This document shows, one piece after another, positions 22,920 through 30,579 of a stretch of 35,316 nucleotides of DNA. The DNA lies in the NCBI GenBank assembly GCA_030605575.1, contig JAUWIC010000025.1, positions 1 through 35,316 of the forward strand. Direction: 5' to 3'. Position 1 is the first letter of the stretch; the number at the start of each line of letters is the position of its first letter. The translations under genes and the position numbers were made by a program. Under the pieces are notes generated by a model. The model did no database searches. It was not told where the DNA came from and worked only from the letters and a program-made list of their open reading frames with translations. Source of the DNA: Dehalococcoidia bacterium. Lineage in GTDB: Bacteria > Chloroflexota > Dehalococcoidia > Dehalococcoidales > E44-bin46.

Positions 22920-23960
22920 TTGGGCAAAAGTAAATCCCCCTACTTTATAGACTGGGCAATAACCGCTAAATGCAATCTGAGTTGTAAGCACTGTCGCGGC
23001 TTCCCTAAAGGAGAGCTCTCCACCGATAGAGCCAGAAGGCTTATTGATGAGATAGCCGGGCTGAGACCGGGGTGGGTCATCGTTGAAGGCGGAGAGCCTC
23101 TCCTCCGCCCCGACCTGTTTGAGCTATTAGGCTTAATGCAGCAAAGACAGCTTGAGGTCCACCTGATTACCAACGGTATGGTGATAAGCCCCCGGATAAT
23201 TGCTAGCCTTAAGCGGCTAGGGGTAAAGGTAATGGTAAGTATTGACGGGGCAACCAAGGCAACCTACGAGGCGATAAGAAACGGGGCTGATTTTGACCGG
23301 GTGGTTCAGTCGGCTCGCACCTATGCCCGAGAGGGTCTTCTGGAGGCGATAAATACCACCCTTCTCAAAATGAATTACCGGGAAATACCGGGACTCTTTG
23401 ACTTAGCCGCCTCAGTTGGCGTAAAAATGGTAACCATTATCGGACTCAAGCCGTGCCCGGGCTTTCTCGACAAGCTCCTCACTCCTGAGGAGTATCGGCA
23501 AGCCGTCAAGCTGGCTTGCCAGGCGGCTGAGAAAACCGGGGTGGAGTTCTTCTTTGATGAGCCATTCTTCTGGCCAGCAGTAAGGGAATGGGGGCTTCTG
23601 GCTCACCAGCCGGCGGTCGGTACCGGAATTGTGGTTGCCTCTACTTCAGCCTGTGTTTTTGGCGAATACCTTTTTATTGAGACCAATGGTGGGGTAAAAC
23701 CTTGTAGCTTTCCCCCGATGACCGTCGGTAATGTCAATGATAAACCACTGGGTGAAATCTGGGATGATATGCTTGCCTCTCCCCTTGTTCAGCAGATTAA
23801 AGACTCAAAAACCAGAACTGGATATTGCCGAACTTGCCAGTATCTGGAAGACTGTAAAGGCTGTCGTTCCCGAGCCTTTGTCCTCACCGGGGACTGGTTT
23901 GCCTCCGACCCCGTTTGCCCGTTAAGCCTTAAATTAGCCGTCAAGGAGGAGATTAGATGA
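22920..23960 (+). CDS. Radical SAM/SPASM-type protein
   Basis: A 346-residue radical SAM enzyme. The cluster motif is Cys18-x3-Cys22-x2-Cys25 (AKCNLSCKHC), followed by GGEPLL (57-62), VHLITNGM and VSIDGA, typical of the PqqE/NirJ/AhbD/sporulation-peptide group. A C-terminal SPASM-like region offers Cys245, Cys262, Cys303, Cys306, Cys312, Cys315 and Cys333 for auxiliary iron-sulfur clusters. The TTG start has GAGGAG 8 nt upstream. The stop overlaps the ATG of the DUF1464 gene (ATGA), so the two are made together. No obvious precursor peptide or heme gene is adjacent, so the substrate cannot be named. Confidence 0.9.
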   Translation: MGKSKSPYFIDWAITAKCNLSCKHCRGFPKGELSTDRARRLIDEIAGLRPGWVIVEGGEPLLRPDLFELLGLMQQRQLEVHLITNGMVISPRIIASLKRLGVKVMVSIDGATKATYEAIRNGADFDRVVQSARTYAREGLLEAINTTLLKMNYREIPGLFDLAASVGVKMVTIIGLKPCPGFLDKLLTPEEYRQAVKLACQAAEKTGVEFFFDEPFFWPAVREWGLLAHQPAVGTGIVVASTSACVFGEYLFIETNGGVKPCSFPPMTVGNVNDKPLGEIWDDMLASPLVQQIKDSKTRTGYCRTCQYLEDCKGCRSRAFVLTGDWFASDPVCPLSLKLAVKEEIR

Positions 23961-25012
23961 GAATTATAGGTATTGACCCCGGGACCGGGAGTTTTGACTT
24001 CTTCGGCATGGACGGGGAAAAGATTATCCTGGATATTTCCGTGCCTGTGCCTGAGGTTGCCCAAAACCCCAACGTGCTCGTGGACACGGTTAGCAGTGTC
24101 TTCCCGCTGGATATGATAGTCGGTCCCTCCGGTTATGGCCTGCCGGTAACCCCTATTAAGGATATAACTGAAAGGGACTTAACCCTGATGGTGCCTGATG
24201 ATAAGAGTATCCCGTTATATGATGGCATCAGGATGGTTATCCGGCTGATGCAGTCTAAAGGCTTCCCGGTCTATTTCACCCCCGGGGTCATTCACCTCCC
24301 CACTGTGCCCCTTTATCGGAAAGCCAACAAGATGGATATGGGCACGGCCGATAAAGTATGCTGTGTCGCCCTGGCCATTAGAGACCAGGCAGAGCTTTAC
24401 GGCATAGACTACAATCAGACCTCTTTTATCCTGGCTGAGATAGGTTATGCTTTTAATGCTGTCATCGGTGTTGACGGTGGCAGGATAGTTGATGGTCTGG
24501 GCGGGACATCAGGCGGACCCGGCTTCATCACCCTGGGGAGTATGGACTCTGAGCTGGCGGTGCGTCTGGGAAGGTTCCCCGGGATAGTCCTCTTCAGCGG
24601 CGGGGCTAAAGGTGTCAGCGGCAAGGACGATTTAACCCCTGAGGAGCTGGCTAAGGAGCACGATAAATATGCGGACTCCTGGAATATGCTCGTGGAAAGT
24701 ATCGTCAAAGGGGTGGTGGCGATGATGGTGGCGGTGGCGAGGCCGAGAGAAATCCTGCTTTCAGGCCGGCTCTCCGGAATCCCCGAGATTGCCGAGACAC
24801 TGGCGGCTAAGCTGTCTCAATTCGGTAAGGTGCGAAAGGTGGGGAGACAGGCTAAAGTCGCCAAGGAAGCCGCCGAAGGGGCATACATCATCGGCGACGG
24901 GCTACTAGGCGGCAAATATAAAGGTATCGTTGACTGCCTGGACCTCAGGGGAGCCACGGGCACAATGTTCGACTACATTCAAATCAAAGGCGCCGAACCC
25001 CAAAAGCCCTAA
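23957..25012 (+). CDS. DUF1464 family protein (ASKHA kinase-like fold)
   Basis: A 351-residue protein that I recognise as DUF1464, a family best known from archaea and related in fold to acetate/butyrate kinases (ASKHA). The N-terminus IIGIDPGTGSFDFFGMDG matches a phosphate-1 ATP loop, GGRIVDGLGGTSGGPGF (about 174-190) resembles a phosphate-2/glycine-rich part, and EILLSGRLSGIPEI an adenosine motif. No activity is known to me for the family. It starts within the stop of the radical SAM gene (ATGA overlap), implying that its product acts in the same process. It converges on the nuclease-like gene with a 17-bp gap. I infer a kinase or ATP-dependent sensor role; this is not shown. Confidence 0.85.
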   Translation: MRIIGIDPGTGSFDFFGMDGEKIILDISVPVPEVAQNPNVLVDTVSSVFPLDMIVGPSGYGLPVTPIKDITERDLTLMVPDDKSIPLYDGIRMVIRLMQSKGFPVYFTPGVIHLPTVPLYRKANKMDMGTADKVCCVALAIRDQAELYGIDYNQTSFILAEIGYAFNAVIGVDGGRIVDGLGGTSGGPGFITLGSMDSELAVRLGRFPGIVLFSGGAKGVSGKDDLTPEELAKEHDKYADSWNMLVESIVKGVVAMMVAVARPREILLSGRLSGIPEIAETLAAKLSQFGKVRKVGRQAKVAKEAAEGAYIIGDGLLGGKYKGIVDCLDLRGATGTMFDYIQIKGAEPQKP

Positions 25013-25029
25013 AACTTCAAGGTAGTTGG

Positions 25030-26463
25030 TCAATTTGGTTTGGTTACAACTGTCTCTGGCGCTTGCGTCTCATATTCAGGAGTATTTGGAAAAACCACAA
25101 TCCCGACTGTATCCAGGATTGCTTCGCGGCATCTTTTCGCAAATACTTTGTCTACGTTGGATGACAAATATTTTGAAACGTAGAATAAATCGGTAGTTCT
25201 TATCAGAGCAATACTGCTGCGTTTTGCTGCAGTTTGGCATTTCTCTGTAAAGAAGTCACTCCTATCCTCTGGTGGTGATAAGCGATAAGCATTGCCTATT
25301 AATGCGCCTTTGGCCATTTCGTTGATTTCATCACGAGAAAAATCTTCGTGTATATTCATTTCGAGTTGCCTAAGCTTGTCAATATTAACAGATTTATTAT
25401 CTTTACCCTCCGCTTCGCCAATGAGCCTTCCCTCTTTACTTTCAAAAACAACATCAAATTCAGATTCGCTATCGCGATATTGTGAGGCTTCAAAGCCAAT
25501 AAGTTTGAGGCTCTTTAAAATAGCGGCTTCAAGGGGCTTTCCTTTCTCGTAAAGCAGTCCCTTGAGCTCGGTTTCTGAGGCTAGAGCTTGCTGGAGATGT
25601 TCCTTTTCTTTCTGTAGAGCATCAATTTTAGTTTCTAGTTTAAGTAGCTTATTCCTAATCTGCTGTTCCTTCAGCAACACGAACTTTTCTTGTGCTACCC
25701 AATCGGGCGCTGGTGTAAACTCTCCGCCTTGTCTAAGTACCTTATCCACACCGACAATTGATGAAATAAACTGATTGCCTGTTTGGATTGCCTTTTTATT
25801 AAAGTATGTTTCACCTTTTCTTTCGTAGGTGAAGTCTTCACGTTCGAAGTCAATATATGGAAGCAAAACTAGTGTACCCTGTGCATCTTTGCATTTAAGA
25901 TAAGCGCCAACCGTTTGATTTCCCGTTTTTGTGATAACCAAAGGTCTAACTCCTTCATCACTAACAAAAACGCGGAATTCCGAAACAGTGCCCAACTCTG
26001 CCCAATAAGTAGCCAGCACATTATCCTTACCGCACAATGTCATCGACGTGCCTTTCGAGTTGACGACATTGATTCCTCCTGGGATTAATGCATAGTTTGA
26101 ATAACTGGTAACGTGTCTTGTTACTTGCCTATTCCGTCCAGTTCCCGAGAATGACTTTTCTCCTGTGGCTACATAGACCTCTTGAAGTTCATTTAACAGT
26201 AGGAACACGGTCTTACCAGCTCTAACCGCTCCAAGAATCTCACGTCGCCAGTGAGCTAGCTGTTCTTGTAGCTTGAAAGAGTTAGTGTCATTCAAGGAAG
26301 GCTTCCCAAGGTAATGATCTAATGAATAGCCATAGAATGAACTAATATCAGGATTGAAAACGGAAATGTCGTAATCTAGCAGTGAGATTTGCGAGTGTAG
26401 TGACTCAAATTCTAGTTCATCATGCGGTAAGCCCGTCCCGATTACTATTATATTCTTTGGCAT
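25030..26463 (-). CDS. Orphan protein with predicted C-terminal PD-(D/E)XK nuclease domain
   Basis: A 477-residue protein I cannot place in a named family. Residues 1-150 look like an alpha/beta (Rossmann or amidotransferase-like) domain, starting IIVIGTGLPHDELEFESL and including KTVFLLLNELQEVYVA. Residues 255-305 are charged and heptad-like (coiled coil). The C-terminus has the layout of a PD-(D/E)XK fold: helix LEAAILKSLKLIGFEA (311-326), Asp337 in EFDVVF, then GEAEGKD with Glu352-x-Lys354. No signal peptide or membrane helix was seen. The gene is AT-richer than its neighbours and has only a weak binding site. No methylase or toxin partner is adjacent. A DNA-defence or repair role is plausible but inferred. 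Confidence 0.8.
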   Translation of the reverse strand: MPKNIIVIGTGLPHDELEFESLHSQISLLDYDISVFNPDISSFYGYSLDHYLGKPSLNDTNSFKLQEQLAHWRREILGAVRAGKTVFLLLNELQEVYVATGEKSFSGTGRNRQVTRHVTSYSNYALIPGGINVVNSKGTSMTLCGKDNVLATYWAELGTVSEFRVFVSDEGVRPLVITKTGNQTVGAYLKCKDAQGTLVLLPYIDFEREDFTYERKGETYFNKKAIQTGNQFISSIVGVDKVLRQGGEFTPAPDWVAQEKFVLLKEQQIRNKLLKLETKIDALQKEKEHLQQALASETELKGLLYEKGKPLEAAILKSLKLIGFEASQYRDSESEFDVVFESKEGRLIGEAEGKDNKSVNIDKLRQLEMNIHEDFSRDEINEMAKGALIGNAYRLSPPEDRSDFFTEKCQTAAKRSSIALIRTTDLFYVSKYLSSNVDKVFAKRCREAILDTVGIVVFPNTPEYETQAPETVVTKPN

Positions 26464-26506
26464 ATCAAAATCCCGTTACTTTTAAGTCCGTAAATAACGT
26501 TGATTT

Positions 26507-27547
26507 TCACGGATAAATTGCCAGCGCTTCAAGGCCAGTAGTTTCAGGTAAGCCGAGCATAAGGTTCATATTCTGGATGGCTTGCCCCGCCGCCCCTTTA
26601 ACTAGGTTGTCAGTGGCGCTAATAACCACCAGCCTCCCCGTCTTGGTGTCAATGGTGGGGTGAATGAGACAGAGGTTGTTTCCCCAGGTGTGCTTGGTGT
26701 GGGGGGGAAATTCAACTACCTTGACAAAGGGTTCGTCTTTATAGAAGTCCTGATAGAGCTGAAATAGTTTCTCCCTGCCTTTTTGGTCAACTGAGACCTT
26801 ACCCGAGGCTAGGCGGGCGTAGCCGGTAGTTAATATCCCTCTGGTCATCGGTATTAGGTGGGGGACAAAGGTTATTGACAGCGAGCCTTGGGGACAAAGC
26901 AGCTTTAGTTCCTGAATAATCTCGGGCAGGTGCCGGTGCCCGTCTAAGGCGTAGGCGGTAGCATCTTCATTGGCTTCGGCAAAGTGAGTTTGCAGGCTGA
27001 CAGTCCTGCCAGCTCCAGACACTCCCGATTTGCTATCAATAATAATGTCAGGCTCAATGAGACCTGCCTTGACTGCCGGGGCTAGGGCTAGAATTGCCCC
27101 GGTGGGGTAACAACCGGGATTGGCTACCAGTTGGGCAGGAGCAACCTGAGACCGGTATAGCTCGGTTAGACCATATACTGCTTGCTTAAGCAGTTGGGGG
27201 GCGGGGTGGGTAAAACCATACCACCGCCGGTATTCAGTAGCATCCTTCAGCCTGAAATCAGCGCTAATGTCCACTACCTTAATACCACGGTCTAACAGCG
27301 GTATGACCTGTTTAGCGCTCTCCTTATGGGGCATAGCCGAGAAAGCTAGCTCAACCTCCCCCAACTCGGCTTCAATAGTCAGGTCTATACTAGCTAGGTG
27401 GGGCAAAACCTCGCCCAACCTCTTCCCGGCAGCACTGCGCCCGGTAACTGAAGCCAGCTCCACCTCTGGATGCAGGTACAGTAACCTGGCTAGCTCAACA
27501 CCGGCATAACCGGTAACATTGATAATCCCTACCTTGACCTTAGTCAT
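26507..27547 (-). CDS. argC: N-acetyl-gamma-glutamyl-phosphate reductase
   Basis: ArgC reduces N-acetyl-glutamyl-phosphate to the semialdehyde in arginine biosynthesis using NADPH. The 346-residue protein has the N-terminal nucleotide-binding turn NVTGYAGVELARLL (10-23), DISADFRL (93-100), and the catalytic Cys146 in ANPGCYPTGA. The C-terminal HTKHTWGNNLCLIH region is also typical. The ATG overlaps the stop of the upstream channel gene (ATGA) and GGAGG lies upstream, so expression is coupled to a potassium channel, an unusual partner. No other arg gene is in the window. Confidence 0.95.
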   Translation of the reverse strand: MTKVKVGIINVTGYAGVELARLLYLHPEVELASVTGRSAAGKRLGEVLPHLASIDLTIEAELGEVELAFSAMPHKESAKQVIPLLDRGIKVVDISADFRLKDATEYRRWYGFTHPAPQLLKQAVYGLTELYRSQVAPAQLVANPGCYPTGAILALAPAVKAGLIEPDIIIDSKSGVSGAGRTVSLQTHFAEANEDATAYALDGHRHLPEIIQELKLLCPQGSLSITFVPHLIPMTRGILTTGYARLASGKVSVDQKGREKLFQLYQDFYKDEPFVKVVEFPPHTKHTWGNNLCLIHPTIDTKTGRLVVISATDNLVKGAAGQAIQNMNLMLGLPETTGLEALAIYP

Positions 27548-28548
27548 TGGGGTTGACCTCCTTCACAAAGGCATTCCAGAGCTGTTAGCTGCTCCTTGGT
27601 GCCAATGACGATTAGGCGGTCTCCAGTCTCAATAACTCTTTCACTGGGTGGGTTAGCCAGGAGTTTGCCGCCTTTCTTACTTATTGCTAGGATAGCAGCT
27701 TTGGTTCGGTGGCGAATTGCTTCAACAGTTAGACTAACCAAAGGCGAGTTGCTGCCTACGGCTATATTCTCCATCTGCAACTCTCGACCACGGCGATGGG
27801 TTACCGTGTCAATAAAATCAACCACCGTTGGACGCAGGGCTAGCATAGCCATGCGCCGAGCACCAATGCTATTGGGCGACACCACACGGTTAGCCCCAGC
27901 CTTCTTCAGCTTTGTCTCAGCCTCCTTGCTGTTAGCTCGAGCCTCAATAAATAGGTCTGGGCGCAGCCCCCGAGCCGATAGTGTAATATAGGTATTATCA
28001 ATATCACTGCCAACTGCTGCCACCAGACCCCTGGCTCGCTCAATTCCAGCCTCCACTAGCAATTTATCACTGGTAGCATCGCCAAGCAAGCAAAGATAAC
28101 CCTGTTCTTCAGCCATGGCAGTATTTCCCGGGCGGCTATCAATAATTACAAAGGGGATACCTTCCTCACTAAAGGTACGGGCTATCTCTTCCCCGACTCT
28201 GCCATAGCCGCAGAGAATAAAATGCTCCTTTAGTTTTGCTATTTTGCCTTTCATTTGTCGCCTCCCTATTGTAGCACCTAATTTCCCTTCTACTAAATAT
28301 TCTACAAATGAACTTAGCACAAATAGTGCCCCGCTAACACCGCCCACAATTAAGCAAATGCTGAAAATCCGGCCGGCACCGGTGAGAGGGTGGACCTCGC
28401 CGTAACCGACGGTGGATATGGTTATCATAGTCATGTAGATGGCATCAATAGGTGACCACCCCTCAATGAGCATATAGCCAATAGTGCCAGCGGCTACGAT
28501 GCTGCCCAGGATAATTAGCCCCCGTCGTAACCTTTGTTTTGGTCTCAC
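27544..28548 (-). CDS. Two-helix potassium channel with RCK (TrkA) domains
   Basis: A 334-residue ligand-gated potassium channel of the MthK type. Helix 1 spans about 10-28, a pore helix and selectivity filter TVGYG lie at 46-50, and helix 2 at about 60-86. A TrkA-N/RCK domain follows (HFILCGYGRVGEEIA, GxGxxG at 114-119; acidic DSRPGN at the end of the second strand suggests NAD-type or other nucleotide binding), then a TrkA-C domain from about 240 (NIAVGSNSPLVSLTVEAI). The start is GTG. It is cotranscribed with argC, which begins inside its stop codon. Confidence 0.92.
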   Translation of the reverse strand: MRPKQRLRRGLIILGSIVAAGTIGYMLIEGWSPIDAIYMTMITISTVGYGEVHPLTGAGRIFSICLIVGGVSGALFVLSSFVEYLVEGKLGATIGRRQMKGKIAKLKEHFILCGYGRVGEEIARTFSEEGIPFVIIDSRPGNTAMAEEQGYLCLLGDATSDKLLVEAGIERARGLVAAVGSDIDNTYITLSARGLRPDLFIEARANSKEAETKLKKAGANRVVSPNSIGARRMAMLALRPTVVDFIDTVTHRRGRELQMENIAVGSNSPLVSLTVEAIRHRTKAAILAISKKGGKLLANPPSERVIETGDRLIVIGTKEQLTALECLCEGGQPQ

Positions 28549-28572
28549 TTACTCAACCCCTAATTAAACTCT

Positions 28573-28600
28573 ATTGTAGCACATTATAGCCTACTGTGAA
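28573..28600 (-). promoter_or_regulatory. Promoter of channel-argC operon
   Basis: Minus-strand TTCACA (28595-28600), 16-bp spacer, TACAAT (28573-28578) preceded by TGC (extended -10). An additional TATAAT lies in the spacer (28583-28588). Confidence 0.5.
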
Positions 28601-28641
28601 CCCGCAAACTAAGCCCAAGATTTGCCACTATCAGTGAGGGA

Positions 28642-29790
28642 ATGATATGCTTATGGCTGGGAAACCAAGTCGCAGGGGTTAAATTGGCTAACGAACTGCC
28701 TGATATGACCTTAAAGCCTATAGGTGTTGTTAGAAGTAAAATTGCCCAGCCGCCGCAGCCAGATGAGGGAAAGGTTATTTCCGAGATTGTGGTTGATAGT
28801 AGCCTGACCGAGGCTCTGGATGGGGTGGAGGGGTTCTCCCACATCGTAGTTCTCTACTGGATGCATCAGGCTCCCGCTGGTAAAGTGCCGACCAAGGTGC
28901 ACCCTATGGGCAAACAGGAGTTCCCCCTGGTGGGACTCTTTGTCACCCGGTCGCCCCAGAGACCCAATCCAATAGGGGTGAGTACGGTTAGACTACTTCA
29001 GCGCCGGGGGAATATACTGGTGGTTCAAGGTCTGGATGCTTTCGATGGCACCCCGGTAATTGATATCAAACCCTACATCCCGGAGTATGACTCCGTGGCT
29101 GAGGCTAAGGTACCCCAATGGCTAACCAAAGCTTGTGGAATAAGCCAGAAGCTACAGGATATCTACCACCGGCTTATGGACTGCTATGGGCCACAGCACT
29201 GGTGGCCAGCCGAAGAGCCGTTTGAGATGATAGTCGGTGCCATCCTTACCCAGTCCGCCGCCTGGGTCAATGTCGAGAAGGCTATAACCAATCTAAAAGC
29301 AGCTAAGGCACTATCACCAGAAGCGCTGCGCCGGCTGCCCCTCCCCGAGGTCGCCGCCCTTATCCACCCCTGTGGTTACTATAACGCCAAAGCGCTAAAG
29401 CTTAAGTCCCTGGCTCACTGGCTGGGAGAGCGCTATGGTGATAACCTTGATAAGCTGTTGGCTAATAATATTGATGACCTCCGCCAGCAACTGTTTTCCA
29501 TCCACGGTATCGGGCAGGAGACCGCCGATTCCATAATACTTTATGGTGCCAACAAACCCGTTTTTGTTATTGATGCTTATACCCGTCGTATAATTGACCG
29601 TATCGGCCTGGCTCCCGAGACCAATAGCTACACTGCTTATCAGACCCTTTTTATGCACGGTCTGCCCACTGATAGTGAGCTATTTAAGGAATACCATGCC
29701 CTGCTGGTCTGCCTGGCTAAGAATGTCTGCCGCAGCCGTCCCCTTTGCCAGCAATGCTGCCTCAATAATATTTGCCCATCCCATCGCTAA
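28642..29790 (+). CDS. Fusion of TrmO (tRNA m6t6A37 methyltransferase) and HhH-GPD DNA glycosylase
   Basis: A 382-residue two-domain protein. Residues about 24-165 are TsaA/TrmO-like (LKPIGVVRSKI, GFSHIVVLYWMHQA, FVTRSPQRPNPIGVS), which methylates t6A37 in tRNA with SAM. Residues about 170-382 are an endonuclease III-superfamily domain closest to the COG2231 type: helix-hairpin-helix SIHGIGQETADSI (286-298), catalytic Asp311 in VFVIDAYTRR, and an iron-sulfur motif Cys363-x5-Cys369-x2-Cys372-x5-Cys378. Q-E replaces the R-K of endonuclease III, so the lyase lysine is absent and a monofunctional glycosylase is expected. The start is uncertain: the ATG at 28642 has a close GAGGG, while the TTG at 28684 has AGGGG 5 nt upstream. 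Confidence 0.9.
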   Translation: MICLWLGNQVAGVKLANELPDMTLKPIGVVRSKIAQPPQPDEGKVISEIVVDSSLTEALDGVEGFSHIVVLYWMHQAPAGKVPTKVHPMGKQEFPLVGLFVTRSPQRPNPIGVSTVRLLQRRGNILVVQGLDAFDGTPVIDIKPYIPEYDSVAEAKVPQWLTKACGISQKLQDIYHRLMDCYGPQHWWPAEEPFEMIVGAILTQSAAWVNVEKAITNLKAAKALSPEALRRLPLPEVAALIHPCGYYNAKALKLKSLAHWLGERYGDNLDKLLANNIDDLRQQLFSIHGIGQETADSIILYGANKPVFVIDAYTRRIIDRIGLAPETNSYTAYQTLFMHGLPTDSELFKEYHALLVCLAKNVCRSRPLCQQCCLNNICPSHR

Positions 29791-29804
29791 CCTCGCCCAA
29801 GCTT

Positions 29805-29833
29805 TTGATTAACTAGCTATAGCGTAGTATACT
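29805..29833 (+). promoter_or_regulatory. Promoter of nadE, predicted leaderless transcript
   Basis: TTGATT (29805-29810), 17-bp spacer, TATACT (29828-29833). Only 6 nt separate the -10 box from the ATG at 29840, so transcription should begin at or next to the A of the start codon. No ribosome binding site is possible in that space. Confidence 0.65.
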
Positions 29834-29839
29834 ATTTAT

Positions 29840-30577
29840 ATGGAGGCAGACCAGCTAGCTACTAAATTAGTCGCCTGGATAAGGGAGCAGACTTTGGTTG
29901 CCGGGGGTAAGGGGGTGGTGGTCGGGATGAGTGGTGGGCTTGATTCCTCGGTATTGGCGGTATTGTGTCACCGGGCTTTTCCCCAGAACATGTTGGGGGT
30001 GGTTATGCCTTGCCACAGTAGTCAACAGGATGAGGAGCATGCCCTGATGGTGGCTAGCCAGTTTTCCATCCCGACTAAAGTGGTGGTTCTTGACCCTGTT
30101 TTTGATGCCTTGCTCCAGGCTTTGCCCGGTGATGGGGTAGAGCCTGGCGTCAGCCGGCTAGCTAAAGCCAACCTCAAGGTCAGATTAAGGATGCTTACCC
30201 TTTATTACTTCGCCAATCAGTTTAAATATATAGTGGCTGGGGCAAGTAACCGGAGTGAGCTGGCTGTAGGCTATTTTACCAAGTATGGAGATGGGGGGGT
30301 AGATATTTTACCCCTGGGTAATCTGGTCAAAGGACAGGTAAGGGAATTGGCTAATTTCTTGGGTATCCCGCAGCCGATTATTGATAAGCCCCCGTCGGCA
30401 GGTTTATGGCAGGGGCAAACCGACGAAGGTGAGCTGGGGCTTAGCTATGAGGAGCTCGATCGGTATCTGGTTACCGGCCAGACATCAACCGGGCTGAGGC
30501 AAAAGATTGAGTCTATGATAGCCACTAGTGCCCATAAGCGCTTGCCCCCGCTAGTGGCTAGCTTTCAGGAGGACTAA
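29840..30577 (+). CDS. nadE: NAD+ synthase (ammonia-dependent)
   Basis: NadE converts deamido-NAD to NAD with ATP and ammonia. The 245-residue protein has the N-type ATP pyrophosphatase loop SGGLDSS (31-37), the central AGASNRSELAVGYFTKYGDGGVDILPLGNLVKGQVR, and the DKPPSAGLWQGQTDE loop. No glutaminase domain is fused, so ammonia is the direct donor. The ATG at 29840 follows a -10 box by only 6 nt. The gene is followed after 2 bp by a DegV gene, with which it is probably cotranscribed. Confidence 0.95.
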   Translation: MEADQLATKLVAWIREQTLVAGGKGVVVGMSGGLDSSVLAVLCHRAFPQNMLGVVMPCHSSQQDEEHALMVASQFSIPTKVVVLDPVFDALLQALPGDGVEPGVSRLAKANLKVRLRMLTLYYFANQFKYIVAGASNRSELAVGYFTKYGDGGVDILPLGNLVKGQVRELANFLGIPQPIIDKPPSAGLWQGQTDEGELGLSYEELDRYLVTGQTSTGLRQKIESMIATSAHKRLPPLVASFQED

Positions 30578-30579
30578 AA

